Origin: Streptomyces sp. ERV7
GTDB taxonomy: Bacteria; Actinomycetota; Actinomycetes; Streptomycetales; Streptomycetaceae
Assembly (NCBI RefSeq): GCF_001653515.1
Contig: NZ_LYOY01000001.1
Location: forward strand, 1,133,769 to 1,197,768
Direction of reading: 5' to 3'
Length of the DNA stretch: 64,000 nucleotides
Under the pieces are notes generated by a model. The model was not told where the DNA came from. It searched no databases and saw only the letters and a list, made by a program, of their open reading frames with translations. Every line of letters starts with the position of its first letter. Positions within the stretch are counted from its first letter, which is position 1. Shown piece after piece: positions 25,926 through 34,628 of this stretch. The position numbers were made by a program, and so were the translations under genes.

Positions 25926-27109
25926 ATACATGGGGCTTCGGCCGCGGCGGGGGTGGCTTCAGGCGCGGCGAGGGCCCATCGGTTGAGCTGCTCGGGCACC
26001 TTGAAGGCGCCGGGCTGCCGGAGGGTGGCGTTCACCAAGGGGTACTGGTCGACGGCAGTGAGGCACCGGTTGTGCCACCACCGCTCCCGTTCGATCCCCG
26101 CGGGAATCGCGCGGAGATCGCGGAGCCAGCTCATGAGCACGGCGATGTTGTGGGCGGTGGCCTGCGCGGGCAGGGGCGCGTGGTTGCTGGTGAAAATGTC
26201 CAGGGCCCTCCCTTCGCAGGCGTAGCACTCGCAGATGGGTGCGGGGCCTCCACCGTACTTGTCCGCCAGGTTGTCCCCCAGGTAGAAGTCCATCAACTCG
26301 GGGTGAAGCACGTGCGGCGCCGTGGGCCCGCCGCCCCCTTTCCTGCTGGTCTGCGCCTTCTCCCCGGGAGCGACGATGTGCCGCAGGCCGCTGCTCCCGC
26401 CGAAAGCGGTGAAGAGCGCACCGGCTGCCAGAGCGCCGAAGGCGGCGAGATCGGCGCGAACCAGCGCGGCGTCCGACACTTCGGTGATCAGCAGGCGCAG
26501 GTGGGTGACTGCCTTCGCGTATCGCGAAAGCGGGTCCATCTGCCCGCCCAGCATGATCGCTTTGGGGCCCGGGACCAGCTGAAGGAAGCTGATCAACTGT
26601 TTTGTCGACTCCTCGTTCCGGAGCCATGCCACGTCGATCGGCACCGAGAAGATCACGGACGGGTCGCCGAGCTCGACCATGCGGCGGGCTGCGGCCCGGA
26701 GCGCGTCGGAGTCTTCGGCCTGGATATAGCCGGTCGGGGAGATCGGCACGGTGACGCCAGCCGCCCGCTGCCGGGAGAGGGAGACCTCCAGCGGGTCGTT
26801 CATGAAGAACCCGTCCGGTTCGTTCTCGGGGAACGGGGCCTCCTCAGTGGCGGGAGTCGATTCGTAGCAGGCCGGATCGGCAAGCAGGACTCCGCTGTAC
26901 CCCTCGTTCCGTCGCATCCGCTGCGCCGTCCGCGCGGCAGTGTCGCCACACAGGAGCAGGCCGCTGAGGCTGGGGGCGATCTGTTCCGACACCCTCTTGA
27001 CAAGGGTGGGGCGGGTCTGGATCAGCATGCGGCCGCGCAGCAGGCCGATACCGTCCGGAGTCGAGTCGGAGGGGCGAGGACGGGGCGGGACGGCGGAAGG
27101 GTCGGTCAT
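25910..27109 (-). CDS. Possible tRNA-guanine transglycosylase-like (TGT/DpdA-type) protein
   Basis: The 399-residue protein is unfamiliar overall but has a C-terminal CECYAC followed after 21 residues by HN. This resembles the CxCxxC...H zinc site of TGT enzymes, which exchange guanine for 7-deazaguanine bases in tRNA or, in DpdA proteins, in DNA. The core looks like an alpha/beta barrel (LLLCGDTAARTAQRM, VIFSVPIDVAWLRN, KAIMLGGQMDPLSRY). The usual SGGFQ and catalytic DxxxPTR motifs are not evident, so activity is uncertain. It lies 10 bp after the XRE-ImmA/IrrE gene in the same operon. Confidence 0.45.
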   Translation of the reverse strand: MTDPSAVPPRPRPSDSTPDGIGLLRGRMLIQTRPTLVKRVSEQIAPSLSGLLLCGDTAARTAQRMRRNEGYSGVLLADPACYESTPATEEAPFPENEPDGFFMNDPLEVSLSRQRAAGVTVPISPTGYIQAEDSDALRAAARRMVELGDPSVIFSVPIDVAWLRNEESTKQLISFLQLVPGPKAIMLGGQMDPLSRYAKAVTHLRLLITEVSDAALVRADLAAFGALAAGALFTAFGGSSGLRHIVAPGEKAQTSRKGGGGPTAPHVLHPELMDFYLGDNLADKYGGGPAPICECYACEGRALDIFTSNHAPLPAQATAHNIAVLMSWLRDLRAIPAGIERERWWHNRCLTAVDQYPLVNATLRQPGAFKVPEQLNRWALAAPEATPAAAEAPCIQRTR

Positions 27110-27119
27110 GGACGGTCCT

Positions 27120-28217
27120 TCAATGCGACGACAACGGTGACGTGCGGTGACCTTCGACGTACAAGTGCTGGAAGTCCTCTGGCAGCAACCGGGCGCAGCC
27201 GGCTGCCGATTCGAGGGTAAGCCCGCGCTCGTCGAGCAATGTTCGTACGAGTGCGGGGACGGTCCGGGGTTGCTCGCGGGGGATCTCGACGGGTTCGGCC
27301 GTGCGGTAGCCGAGCGCGGACATCTCGATGACGAGGGTGCGGTGCTGCCATTCGGTCAGCGCGTTCAGGTCAAGGGCGCGGCGCAACAATGCGCTCATGG
27401 ACACTCGCCAGGTCCGCTTGAGCTCCATGAGCCGTTGCAGATCGACACCGCCCTTGAAGGCGTTCCGGATATCCGCGGCCGGCATGAGCAGCTCCGCCGC
27501 GAAGGCGTCGGCCTGCTTCTCCTGCCGGGATCCGGTACCGGGTTCCACGTGCATGACCAGGTGGCCGAGTTCATGGGCGACGCTGAACCGGCAACGGTCA
27601 CCGGGCGCCTGACCGTTGACCAGAAGCAGCGGCGAACCGCTCCCGTCCCACTGGCTGACGGCGTCCAGCAGATCGCTGCCGAGATCGCGTACGACCACCA
27701 GGGCGCCGGCGTTCTCGACCGCCTTGATCACATCCGGGAGCGGTCCGGGCGGCAACCGCCACGCTTTGCGTACTTGCCGTGCAGCATCCTTCGGGGTCGT
27801 GAGCAGATCCAGTGGAACGCGCAGGAAATCAGAGGCTTGATCAGAAGCCCCTGCCGCCGACGTGATCCCCTCCAACTGCATGCGAGTCAGGGCCAGTTGA
27901 GCGTGCACCTGGCGCAGCACGGAGGCGGACAGGGCGGCCTTCTTGCGGTGATGGATCAGCCCGACACCAACCCCTCCCACCTGCGGATCGACGCACAGCA
28001 GGTCTTGCGGGTAGCCCAGCGCGGCCGCATACCACTCCAGTCGGTCGTCGCAGACGGCGAGTCGTCCGGACTCCGCTCGGCTCACGTATCCCTGCGACAC
28101 CGCCGTCGCCCCCATGGGAGATGCCTTGGTCATGGCGACAGAGACGTCCACCTGCGTGAGTCCGCGGGACTCACGCAGCAGAACGAGCATTCCGGGATGG
28201 GCTTGCCTGCCGGCCAT
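27120..28217 (-). CDS. XRE-family regulator fused to ImmA/IrrE-type zinc protease
   Basis: The 365-residue protein has an N-terminal helix-turn-helix (GMLVLLRESRGLTQVDVSVA, then AVSQGYVSRAESGR) and a central ImmA/IrrE metallopeptidase domain with HELGHLVMH and a downstream acidic ligand region (EKQADAFAAELLMPA). ImmA/IrrE proteases cleave a partner repressor to switch on mobile elements or stress genes. ATG 28217 has AAGGAGG 7 bases upstream. It precedes the TGT-like gene in one operon. It may sense damage or control excision of the element; no cleavable partner is identified. Confidence 0.85.
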   Translation of the reverse strand: MAGRQAHPGMLVLLRESRGLTQVDVSVAMTKASPMGATAVSQGYVSRAESGRLAVCDDRLEWYAAALGYPQDLLCVDPQVGGVGVGLIHHRKKAALSASVLRQVHAQLALTRMQLEGITSAAGASDQASDFLRVPLDLLTTPKDAARQVRKAWRLPPGPLPDVIKAVENAGALVVVRDLGSDLLDAVSQWDGSGSPLLLVNGQAPGDRCRFSVAHELGHLVMHVEPGTGSRQEKQADAFAAELLMPAADIRNAFKGGVDLQRLMELKRTWRVSMSALLRRALDLNALTEWQHRTLVIEMSALGYRTAEPVEIPREQPRTVPALVRTLLDERGLTLESAAGCARLLPEDFQHLYVEGHRTSPLSSH

Positions 28218-28338
28218 TCCTTCACCTCCTTCGACCTCAATCCAATCCTCAGAATAGCACCTCGGATTATTCCACACTCGATGCCGCCAATGATTGCCCT
28301 GTGTGAGGACCGTCTGCGCAGGTCGGGGCCATGGCAGA

Positions 28339-28800
28339 TCAGTCCTCCGGGTTCGCCGACAGGGACCTGCGACCGGGCCCGCGCCGCCGCGGCATGGACA
28401 CCACCGTGGCGTCGGCCACGTCCTCCTGGTCGCGGCGCAGGTTCTCCACCTCGACCGCGAGCTCCACCGCAGTCCGGCGCAGGAAAGCGGTCAACTCCCT
28501 TTCCGCTACGAGCTGTTGCTTTGTCTCCTTCAATTCATCGACGACGGCCGCGTACCGCTCCGCGAGTTCTTGGGCGGCAGTCGGCACGCGGTCCTGCGCC
28601 TGGGCGCGAAGCCGGAACTCATCGACCAGGTCCTGGTGGTGGGGATAGACCACGTCCCGGCGCAACCCCGACTCGACGATGAGCTCGGTGGCGGTCAGCT
28701 TGCCCGAGGCCGAGCGCAGGGGAGTGCCGGCCAGCAGCCGCTCGGCCGCCGCTTTGATCGCGGTGGCGTCTCTGTCCCGGTCACGAGGTCTGCGCCCCAT
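28339..28800 (-). CDS. TnpC-like accessory protein (DUF6262 type) of the recombinase module
   Basis: The 153-residue protein starts MGRRPRDRD and has a helix-turn-helix-like section (AAAERLLAGTPLRSASGKLT, then TATELIVESGLRRDVVY) followed by a long coiled coil (about residues 65-125, rich in E, R and L). Small proteins of this type follow tyrosine recombinases in Tn554-like elements, where TnpC affects orientation and efficiency. It overlaps the upstream recombinase by 20 bp. The match to DUF6262 is from memory of the family layout. Confidence 0.7.
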   Translation of the reverse strand: MGRRPRDRDRDATAIKAAAERLLAGTPLRSASGKLTATELIVESGLRRDVVYPHHQDLVDEFRLRAQAQDRVPTAAQELAERYAAVVDELKETKQQLVAERELTAFLRRTAVELAVEVENLRRDQEDVADATVVSMPRRRGPGRRSLSANPED

Positions 28801-30976
28801 CGAGCCGCTCCTTTCCCGCTTGCTTCTGTCGGCTGCTTCCGTGCCGCCCCAGCTCATGTGCGGCGATCACCGCGCGCGCCCGGGCGGCTTTCGCCGCCTC
28901 CCGTTCCCTCAGGGGCCTGGGCGACAGCGGATCGGCTGCGGCGGCCTCGTGCCGGGTGAGTTCTCTCTTCTTGTCCTCGATGTCGCGGTCGGTGTAGGCG
29001 AGGTTGACGCATGCGGTGCGGCAGAGCGGCTCGTCCGGTCCGTGCACGTCCACCCCGGCTGCTTCGCGTTCCTCTCGGCAGCCCGCGGTCTCGTATCGCC
29101 ATACGCAGGTCATGCCCCGTCCGTGGTGGATGTCGGGATGTTTGCTGGACAGCAGCCGTTGGGCGTTGTCGGCGTGGATGACGACGCGCCCGGTGAACAC
29201 GGCCGCCGACTTCCGGACCCGGTGGCGGTACTCCTGTGCGGAGGGTCCGCTGACGTGTTCGCCGTCGTCGAGCGCTCGCAGGTCCTCGTCCACCTGCTCG
29301 CTGACCATCTCCAGTTCCTCGAGGGCGAGGTCCTCCATCCAGCTGGTGTCGGCGTCTCCGGCGTAGCCGAGGGTCACCTTGGCCCGGATGTGCCCGTACT
29401 GCGCTTGCGCCGCCGCGAGTCCGCCCGGGCGTCGCACCACGAAGTAGGCGAGCGTACGGCGGAAACGTGCCGCGTGAATGTCCTTCGTCGGGTCGGGCGG
29501 GATGGCCGGATCGTCCCGACCGGAGAACTGGGCGTTCACCCAGCCCATGAACTCCCGGATGTCGTCGTTCATCGTGCCCGACGGCTTCGACTGCTTCCGG
29601 CGTGAGCGGACCGTGGTGGTACGTTGCCGGCTCGGCGGGAACAGCAGCTCGGCATCGGAAAGCGACTCCAGTATCCGCACGACCGGAGCGACCGCGCCGA
29701 CCACGGCCCACGCCCGTTCCTCCGTCTCCTCCGGGTCGGGATCAGGATCATGGTCGGAGCCTTTGCTGCGCCGCCCGACGAGTACAAGTCCGCCGTACTC
29801 GTCCTCGCGCAGGCATCCGCGGCGGAGCTGCAGAACTTCACCGCTGCGCATGCCGGAGAGGTAGCAGATGACGATGAAGCATGCGGCCGTCAGGTAGCGC
29901 ACCAACTGGTTGACCTCGCGCACGCCGATCGGGCGGTCGCGCCACGGGGCGCCCTGGAAGCTGCCGGTGATCGGACCGAGGAAGTAGGCGTCGGATTCCA
30001 GTTCAAGGCCGTAGTCCTCGGCCATGGACAGCAGCAGGCCGTCGTACGGCTTCACATGGGGTCCGGTGGACGCCACCATACGGGCGATGTGCTGGTGATC
30101 CACTCCGAGCCGGCCGCCGTGCCGCTCGCGGCGTTTCGTGCCGGGCAGCCCGCGGCCCGCGCGGTGAAGTTCGGCCACGTAGACCGCCAGACGCCCCTTC
30201 AAGGAACCGGAGCTGAATCGGTCGCGTGCCGCCAGGGTCGCCGGGTGCCGCCCGTCCAAGAGCAGTCGTGCTTCCCGGGCCGCGTCGCGGATGTCGGGCC
30301 CGAAGTCCTCAACCATCCGAAGGGCCCACGCCAGCAAGGCATCCATGGTGACGGGATCGATGCGCGGCGTCTTGTTGTACCGGCTCTGAACGCGCTTGAC
30401 GCCGACCAGGTCATCCGCCGAGGCGGCACCCCATGGTCTGCGGTGCGGGAGACGGTGCTCGTCGGGCAGCGTGTCCCGGTAACCCCAGACGACCCGAACT
30501 GCGTGCAACAGGCGCCGCTTGTCCTCCGTGGAGTTGGTCAGGGCAAGGACGTGACTCTTGTACAGGCCCAGGTCCCGACTGCTGACATCGCACAAGCGCG
30601 TAAACCCGCGCGTATCCAGCCATGCAGCAAAGGGTGACATGGACATGATCCATTTGTGAATCGTCAGGACCTCGGGTTGCTCATCGATCAGTCCAGGCCG
30701 CAGTTGAGCGGGCCAGTTGGTGTTGAGCGCGACCCATGCACACGTCGTGAAGCCTTCCCGCAAGGAGTCGGGCATCAGGCGCGGCCAGTTCTCACTGACC
30801 GGACACAACTGATCATCAAGCAGCCCGGGGCCCAGGTGCCAGACCGGGTCCCCGAACCGGGACAGTGTGGCCTTGTCCGTCGAGTCGCGGAGCGGTCGGT
30901 GAGCCAGGACCACGGTGTCCGGTCCCGGCAGCAGCGCTGCCCCGACCGAGGGGTCGGATGTCGGCACGGAGGTCAT
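28781..30976 (-). CDS. Large tyrosine recombinase, third gene of the integration module (TnpB-like)
   Basis: The 731-residue protein has a helical N-terminal DNA-binding region and a catalytic domain with Arg in YLSGMRSGEVLQLRRG, the HxxR box in DIHAARFRRTLAYF, and the nucleophile Tyr probably in KVTLGYAGDADTSW. A Cys-rich stretch near the end (CVWRYETAGC and LCRTACVNLAYTD) looks like a zinc knuckle common in these large recombinases. Start ATG 30976 overlaps the upstream stop (ATGA). Its length is near that of Tn554 TnpB (about 630). Confidence 0.85.
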   Translation of the reverse strand: MTSVPTSDPSVGAALLPGPDTVVLAHRPLRDSTDKATLSRFGDPVWHLGPGLLDDQLCPVSENWPRLMPDSLREGFTTCAWVALNTNWPAQLRPGLIDEQPEVLTIHKWIMSMSPFAAWLDTRGFTRLCDVSSRDLGLYKSHVLALTNSTEDKRRLLHAVRVVWGYRDTLPDEHRLPHRRPWGAASADDLVGVKRVQSRYNKTPRIDPVTMDALLAWALRMVEDFGPDIRDAAREARLLLDGRHPATLAARDRFSSGSLKGRLAVYVAELHRAGRGLPGTKRRERHGGRLGVDHQHIARMVASTGPHVKPYDGLLLSMAEDYGLELESDAYFLGPITGSFQGAPWRDRPIGVREVNQLVRYLTAACFIVICYLSGMRSGEVLQLRRGCLREDEYGGLVLVGRRSKGSDHDPDPDPEETEERAWAVVGAVAPVVRILESLSDAELLFPPSRQRTTTVRSRRKQSKPSGTMNDDIREFMGWVNAQFSGRDDPAIPPDPTKDIHAARFRRTLAYFVVRRPGGLAAAQAQYGHIRAKVTLGYAGDADTSWMEDLALEELEMVSEQVDEDLRALDDGEHVSGPSAQEYRHRVRKSAAVFTGRVVIHADNAQRLLSSKHPDIHHGRGMTCVWRYETAGCREEREAAGVDVHGPDEPLCRTACVNLAYTDRDIEDKKRELTRHEAAAADPLSPRPLREREAAKAARARAVIAAHELGRHGSSRQKQAGKERLDGAQTS

Positions 30977-32943
30977 CGCAGATCCATCCTTCCGTTGATG
31001 AGGTCGTCCACGAGCGCCCGCTCGGCGGCCGTGACGCGGTCGCGGGCGGCGGAGCGCTCGGCCGGGGTGTAATCCCTCAGCAGGTTGGACAGGCGAGCGA
31101 ACGTCTCGGCGTGGAGGTGGGCCCACAGGCGCGGATCGAGGTCGCGCTTCAGATGCTTGAGTCGACCGTGTGCCTCGACTTGGACCGGCAGCTGGTGGGG
31201 CAGTGCACGCGCGTTCTCGCACCGCAGACAGTCGTCGAGAAAAGAGGCGCCGCACGGCTTCCCGGGCCCCGTGAACGGGCTGTCCTCCGGGGCCGTGCAG
31301 CCCACCAGCACGGTGTCCTGCTCACCGGAGATCAGTCGGGCTAGAGTCTTCGTGTCTACGCCAATATCGGCCGCGGCCTGCTCCGGGGCCTCGGCGGCGC
31401 GTGCGAGGAAGTCGTCGGTCAGCACCGGAACCTCCTGCACCGCCCGCGCCTTGGTGACCTCCTCCTCCAGAGCTTCGCGCATGACCGTGCGCCCGCGCTC
31501 GGTCGCCGGCCGGCTCGTCCGTAGATAGTTCTGGTAGGTCTCCCTGGTGTGCGCCACGGGCCTTCCCCCGCGTTCCAGCGCCGCCCGCCGAAGCCGGTGC
31601 ACATTGACCGACAGCCCCTTGTCCTCCGCCTCTTCGGCCTTCTCCTTCCCCCTGTCCTGCTCGGTCGTCGCACCATCGTCATCGTCAGGGAGTTCACCAG
31701 GTGAACCACCCCCGCGCTCCGGGCGGTCGGCTCTCACCTCAGGACGGAAGTCGTGCCCCGCCGCCCAGGCCACGATCCCGCTCCGATGGGTGCCGTTCCC
31801 CCACGCGAGACCTCCCCGAGCGCGGACTTTCGGATAGCAGAAGGCGTGTGTTTCTCCGCCGTGGCGTCTCGCCAACTCCGTCAGGTCCAGCAGCAGTTGG
31901 TAGACGCGGAAGGCGGAACGGAACAGATGCTTGTCGTCATCCTCCGTCTGCAGGACGCCGACAAGCGATGCGGGCACGTCCTCCAATGATGTCACCATGA
32001 ACTCCAACGACGGCCCGCGCCGTGGCTTCACCTCGTCCACGAGAGCCAGTGCGGGCCCTCCGAGGTCACCGTCCGGCCGGAAGTGCGCCGCCGGCCATTC
32101 CCCGATGGTGCCGAAGTTCTCGCTGGTGAGATCGATGAACATCAAGCAGAACGCCACCGTCTCCGTGCGCGTCAGCGTCAGCCGGGACACAAGTTCGTGG
32201 GTCCCGCCCAGTGCCTGCACCCAGGAAGGGATGCCACCCTGCGGCTTCGACGGCGTCACGCGCCGCAGCACGTCTCCAGTCCGGTCGAGGGTGTCCAGCA
32301 CGCGGCCGAGCTTTTCGGCATGGTTGAAGCGGCCGGGTGGGCCGAGGTCGCCGCGGCGGTACGCGGCCAGGACCTCACGCCCAGCCTGGATCCGGTCACG
32401 GGCGACGCGGATGTCGTGACGGACCGCGGTCATGAGCTCCTGATGTTCGTCGTGGCTGTACGGCTGCACCTTCGACTCGTACGCGGGCAACCGCCCGTGC
32501 AGGATGGCGTTCCGCGCCTCGGTCGACAGCTCCTTGTCTGCACGGAAGGTCGCCCGCAGCCGCTCTACGTGGGACTTCCTGGAGCCCAGCGAAACTGCGA
32601 GCAAGCTCTCCTTGATGTGGACGGCCGTAATGTGCGCGGGCTCGTGCACAACCGGGTCCACCTTCGCGAGATATCCCGCCAGGAGCTGCACACCGGACCA
32701 GAGCCCCTCGGCAGCGCTGGCCCGCTTGACTCCGGAAGTCGGTCCAGTAGCCCGCGCGAAGGACCGGGCCAACCACCGCTGAATGCCGGTACTGACCTGC
32801 AGTTTCGTGAAGTCGTAGACCTTGCTGCGCCGCCCCTTCTCCTCGACGAAGAAGACGCTGCACTCGTCCTCGGTAATGATGAGCCGCTCCGGCGACTGCC
32901 AGTTCCCGGGAGGCACGCTCGCCTTACGACCTCTGCGGCTCAC
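30973..32943 (-). CDS. Large middle protein of the recombinase module, catalytic residues not evident
   Basis: The 656-residue protein is coupled by ATGA overlaps on both sides to true recombinases, so it belongs to the same machine. It has a basic N-terminus, long helical segments and a C-terminal four-Cys cluster (VGCTAPE, KPCGA, DDCLRCENA) resembling a zinc ribbon. I cannot find a convincing Arg...HxxR...Tyr set, so it may be an inactive recombinase or structural subunit. In recombinase-in-trio elements all three genes are normally recombinases, which makes the missing catalytic box notable. Confidence 0.7.
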   Translation of the reverse strand: MSRRGRKASVPPGNWQSPERLIITEDECSVFFVEEKGRRSKVYDFTKLQVSTGIQRWLARSFARATGPTSGVKRASAAEGLWSGVQLLAGYLAKVDPVVHEPAHITAVHIKESLLAVSLGSRKSHVERLRATFRADKELSTEARNAILHGRLPAYESKVQPYSHDEHQELMTAVRHDIRVARDRIQAGREVLAAYRRGDLGPPGRFNHAEKLGRVLDTLDRTGDVLRRVTPSKPQGGIPSWVQALGGTHELVSRLTLTRTETVAFCLMFIDLTSENFGTIGEWPAAHFRPDGDLGGPALALVDEVKPRRGPSLEFMVTSLEDVPASLVGVLQTEDDDKHLFRSAFRVYQLLLDLTELARRHGGETHAFCYPKVRARGGLAWGNGTHRSGIVAWAAGHDFRPEVRADRPERGGGSPGELPDDDDGATTEQDRGKEKAEEAEDKGLSVNVHRLRRAALERGGRPVAHTRETYQNYLRTSRPATERGRTVMREALEEEVTKARAVQEVPVLTDDFLARAAEAPEQAAADIGVDTKTLARLISGEQDTVLVGCTAPEDSPFTGPGKPCGASFLDDCLRCENARALPHQLPVQVEAHGRLKHLKRDLDPRLWAHLHAETFARLSNLLRDYTPAERSAARDRVTAAERALVDDLINGRMDLR

Positions 32944-34562
32944 GCGTCGCCCTCCGGGTCGTCGAGAAGCTCCACATCCTCGGGAACCGGAGACAGGACC
33001 AGCTCACTGTCCGCAGCGACCTTCCCCAGCAGGATGTCAACGGCCTCCCGCTGATCACCATCGACCAGCGCCATCAGGTAGTCGACTTCCAGCGCCGTGA
33101 AGGGAGCCAGGTACCAGTCCCTGGTGGTCTGCGGGTTGCGATGCCCGAGCATCGTCGCCAACTGGTACCAGACATCGCCGAACTGCTCACGGAACGCATG
33201 CTTCTCGGCCTCGGTGAACCCTTGGAGGCGCTGCTCCCACACGGCGCTCAGGATCGAGTACCAGACCAGCGCGTAGGAGTGCCGCAACATGTGCGGCCGA
33301 GCCCACAGCGGGCACTGGGCTGCCCGCCTCTCCCGCTCCTCCGCCTCCAGGTCGTCGAACCCGGGCCACCGCGAGCGCGCCCACGCCTGGGCGACCCGGG
33401 AGTTGGCGGTGGTAAACGTGTTCTCCCAGCTGTGGGCCCGATGCGGCATGCCGTCGACGCTCAGCCAGACGGCGAGCGGCTCCAGCCCGCCCGCCGTCTC
33501 CCGGAACAAACGGATCCGCTCCTGCGGCCCCAGAACATCAAGGGACAGCGTCGCGGAACTCCCGAGCGGGGCCTGCACTTTGAGTGTCTTCGACCGCGGG
33601 TTGTGCCCGGTCACGATCACCAGGCCGGGCACCCGCTCGTACCGGCCGGCCCGCTGCGCCCGCCCGATCGCCTCCGCCCGCGAACCCTCCATCGGGTCCA
33701 TGTAGCCTGCCACGGCTTTCACAACCGCCCGCGGAATCCGGAAGTTACGTCCGTAGCGCCGCCCCTTGGCGCAGGACTGCGCCAGCCACACCTTCGGGTA
33801 CCTGCTCGTCACGGGTGTCGGCGGCAGCTCGACATCCAGGACGCTCGCCCACTCCTCCAGCCGAAGCCCCGTACCCCACAGCCCCTCGACGAACGCCGTG
33901 TTCCGGTCCTCGTTGAAGCCGTGCCAGCTCCCCGGACGCAGGCCGTCGAACCCGTAGCCCCTCAGCCCCACGTCCTTCCACTGCTCGAAAGCCTTGCGCA
34001 GCAGCCACTTCACCTGACGGCGAGGCGCTCCAGCCGGACGAGACGGGTCCCGGCGCGCCGTCCCGTGCCCGCCGTTGCCACCGGACTGCGCGGACTGGGA
34101 CGGGATCGGGTTGAAGACCTCGTACTCGCCAGAGGCCCACGCGTAGAACCTCTTGAGCCCCGCCCTGTCGGTGTCGAAGGACGTCCCCTCCACCCGCCAG
34201 TAATTACGGGCATCAGTCATCCGCCAGTGCTTGAAGTCCGTGTAGTCGCGCTTGCTCGCCTCGTACCAGAGCCGTCCCCGCTGCTCCAGGAAGTTCAGCC
34301 AGACGACGAGCGCGTACGCATACCGGCGCCACGTGGTCCGCTGCTTGGATACGATCTCGTCAGCACGGAAGAAGAGGTTGATCCACGGATCCGTGCCGTG
34401 TCGCCTTGACCAGATGATGGGTGTGCCGTCCCGCGCGCCGTTCTCGCGTGCTCTTTCGTGTACGTCGCCCAGCTGTCCCAGATCCACACCGCCCGCAGGG
34501 ACAGGGAAGTCCCGGCTCAGGTCGTAGAACTCGACAGCCCAGGAACCCTCGGGCTCCTCCAT
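32940..34562 (-). CDS. Tyrosine recombinase, first gene of the integration module (TnpA-like)
   Basis: The 540-residue protein has an N-terminal SAM-like core-binding domain (RRYAYALVVWLNFLEQRG) and a catalytic domain with Arg in GTGLRLEEWASVL, the HxxR box in PHMLRHSYALVWY, then LGHRNPQTTRDWY with the second His and Tyr nucleophile. All catalytic residues are present. Its ATG (34562) is only about 60 bp inside the right junction, with GGAGG upstream, so promoter and attachment site are interlaced. The following two genes overlap by ATGA, indicating a single polycistronic message. Confidence 0.9.
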   Translation of the reverse strand: MEEPEGSWAVEFYDLSRDFPVPAGGVDLGQLGDVHERARENGARDGTPIIWSRRHGTDPWINLFFRADEIVSKQRTTWRRYAYALVVWLNFLEQRGRLWYEASKRDYTDFKHWRMTDARNYWRVEGTSFDTDRAGLKRFYAWASGEYEVFNPIPSQSAQSGGNGGHGTARRDPSRPAGAPRRQVKWLLRKAFEQWKDVGLRGYGFDGLRPGSWHGFNEDRNTAFVEGLWGTGLRLEEWASVLDVELPPTPVTSRYPKVWLAQSCAKGRRYGRNFRIPRAVVKAVAGYMDPMEGSRAEAIGRAQRAGRYERVPGLVIVTGHNPRSKTLKVQAPLGSSATLSLDVLGPQERIRLFRETAGGLEPLAVWLSVDGMPHRAHSWENTFTTANSRVAQAWARSRWPGFDDLEAEERERRAAQCPLWARPHMLRHSYALVWYSILSAVWEQRLQGFTEAEKHAFREQFGDVWYQLATMLGHRNPQTTRDWYLAPFTALEVDYLMALVDGDQREAVDILLGKVAADSELVLSPVPEDVELLDDPEGDA

Positions 34563-34591
34563 GCATATGCCTCCGCGCCGATGTCCGAGCC

Positions 34592-34607
34592 GAAAACCGA
34601 CAGTGAC
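34592..34607 (-). repeat. Right subterminal site matching left end
   Basis: On the minus strand this reads GTCACTGTCGGTTTTC, an imperfect inverted match to 11326-11342. It lies between the tnpA-like start and the right core. Confidence 0.5.
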
Positions 34608-34622
34608 TCAGACAGTAGAGAA

Positions 34623-34628
34623 GGCCCG
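34623..34628. repeat. Right junction core GGCCCG (att site)
   Basis: This is the direct copy of the left core at 11308-11313. It forms the last codons of the dnaE2 5' fragment before element sequence begins. Confidence 0.85.

Larger units (their letters stand above)
11308..34628. mobile_element. 23.3-kb Tn554-like integrative element inserted in host dnaE2
   Basis: The boundaries are defined by the two dnaE2 fragments: excising one core copy plus the DNA between the cores restores ESPGQRDLIG in perfect frame. Both junctions carry GGCCCG (11308-11313 and 34623-34628), so the unit is 23,315 bp. The right end encodes two clear tyrosine recombinases, a large partner and a small DUF6262/TnpC-like protein, all transcribed inward from the right end. 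The cargo is kinase + AIPR, nuclease + helicase, dnaE2 + imuB, an HTH gene with a partner of unknown function, a TGT-like gene and XRE-ImmA/IrrE. Tn554-family transposons are known to insert site-specifically without inverted repeats or conventional target duplication, using a hexanucleotide core; this fits. No conjugation or replication genes are seen. Confidence 0.92.

Noticed and set aside
25910..27109. A full dpd (7-deazaguanine DNA modification) cluster
   Set aside because: Only one weakly TGT-like gene is present; no preQ0 synthesis or other Dpd genes are seen.
11308..34628. Conjugative (AICE-type) element
   Set aside because: No FtsK/TraB translocase, Rep or Spd genes are found; the integration genes are of the Tn554/trio kind, not a single phage-type integrase with excisionase.
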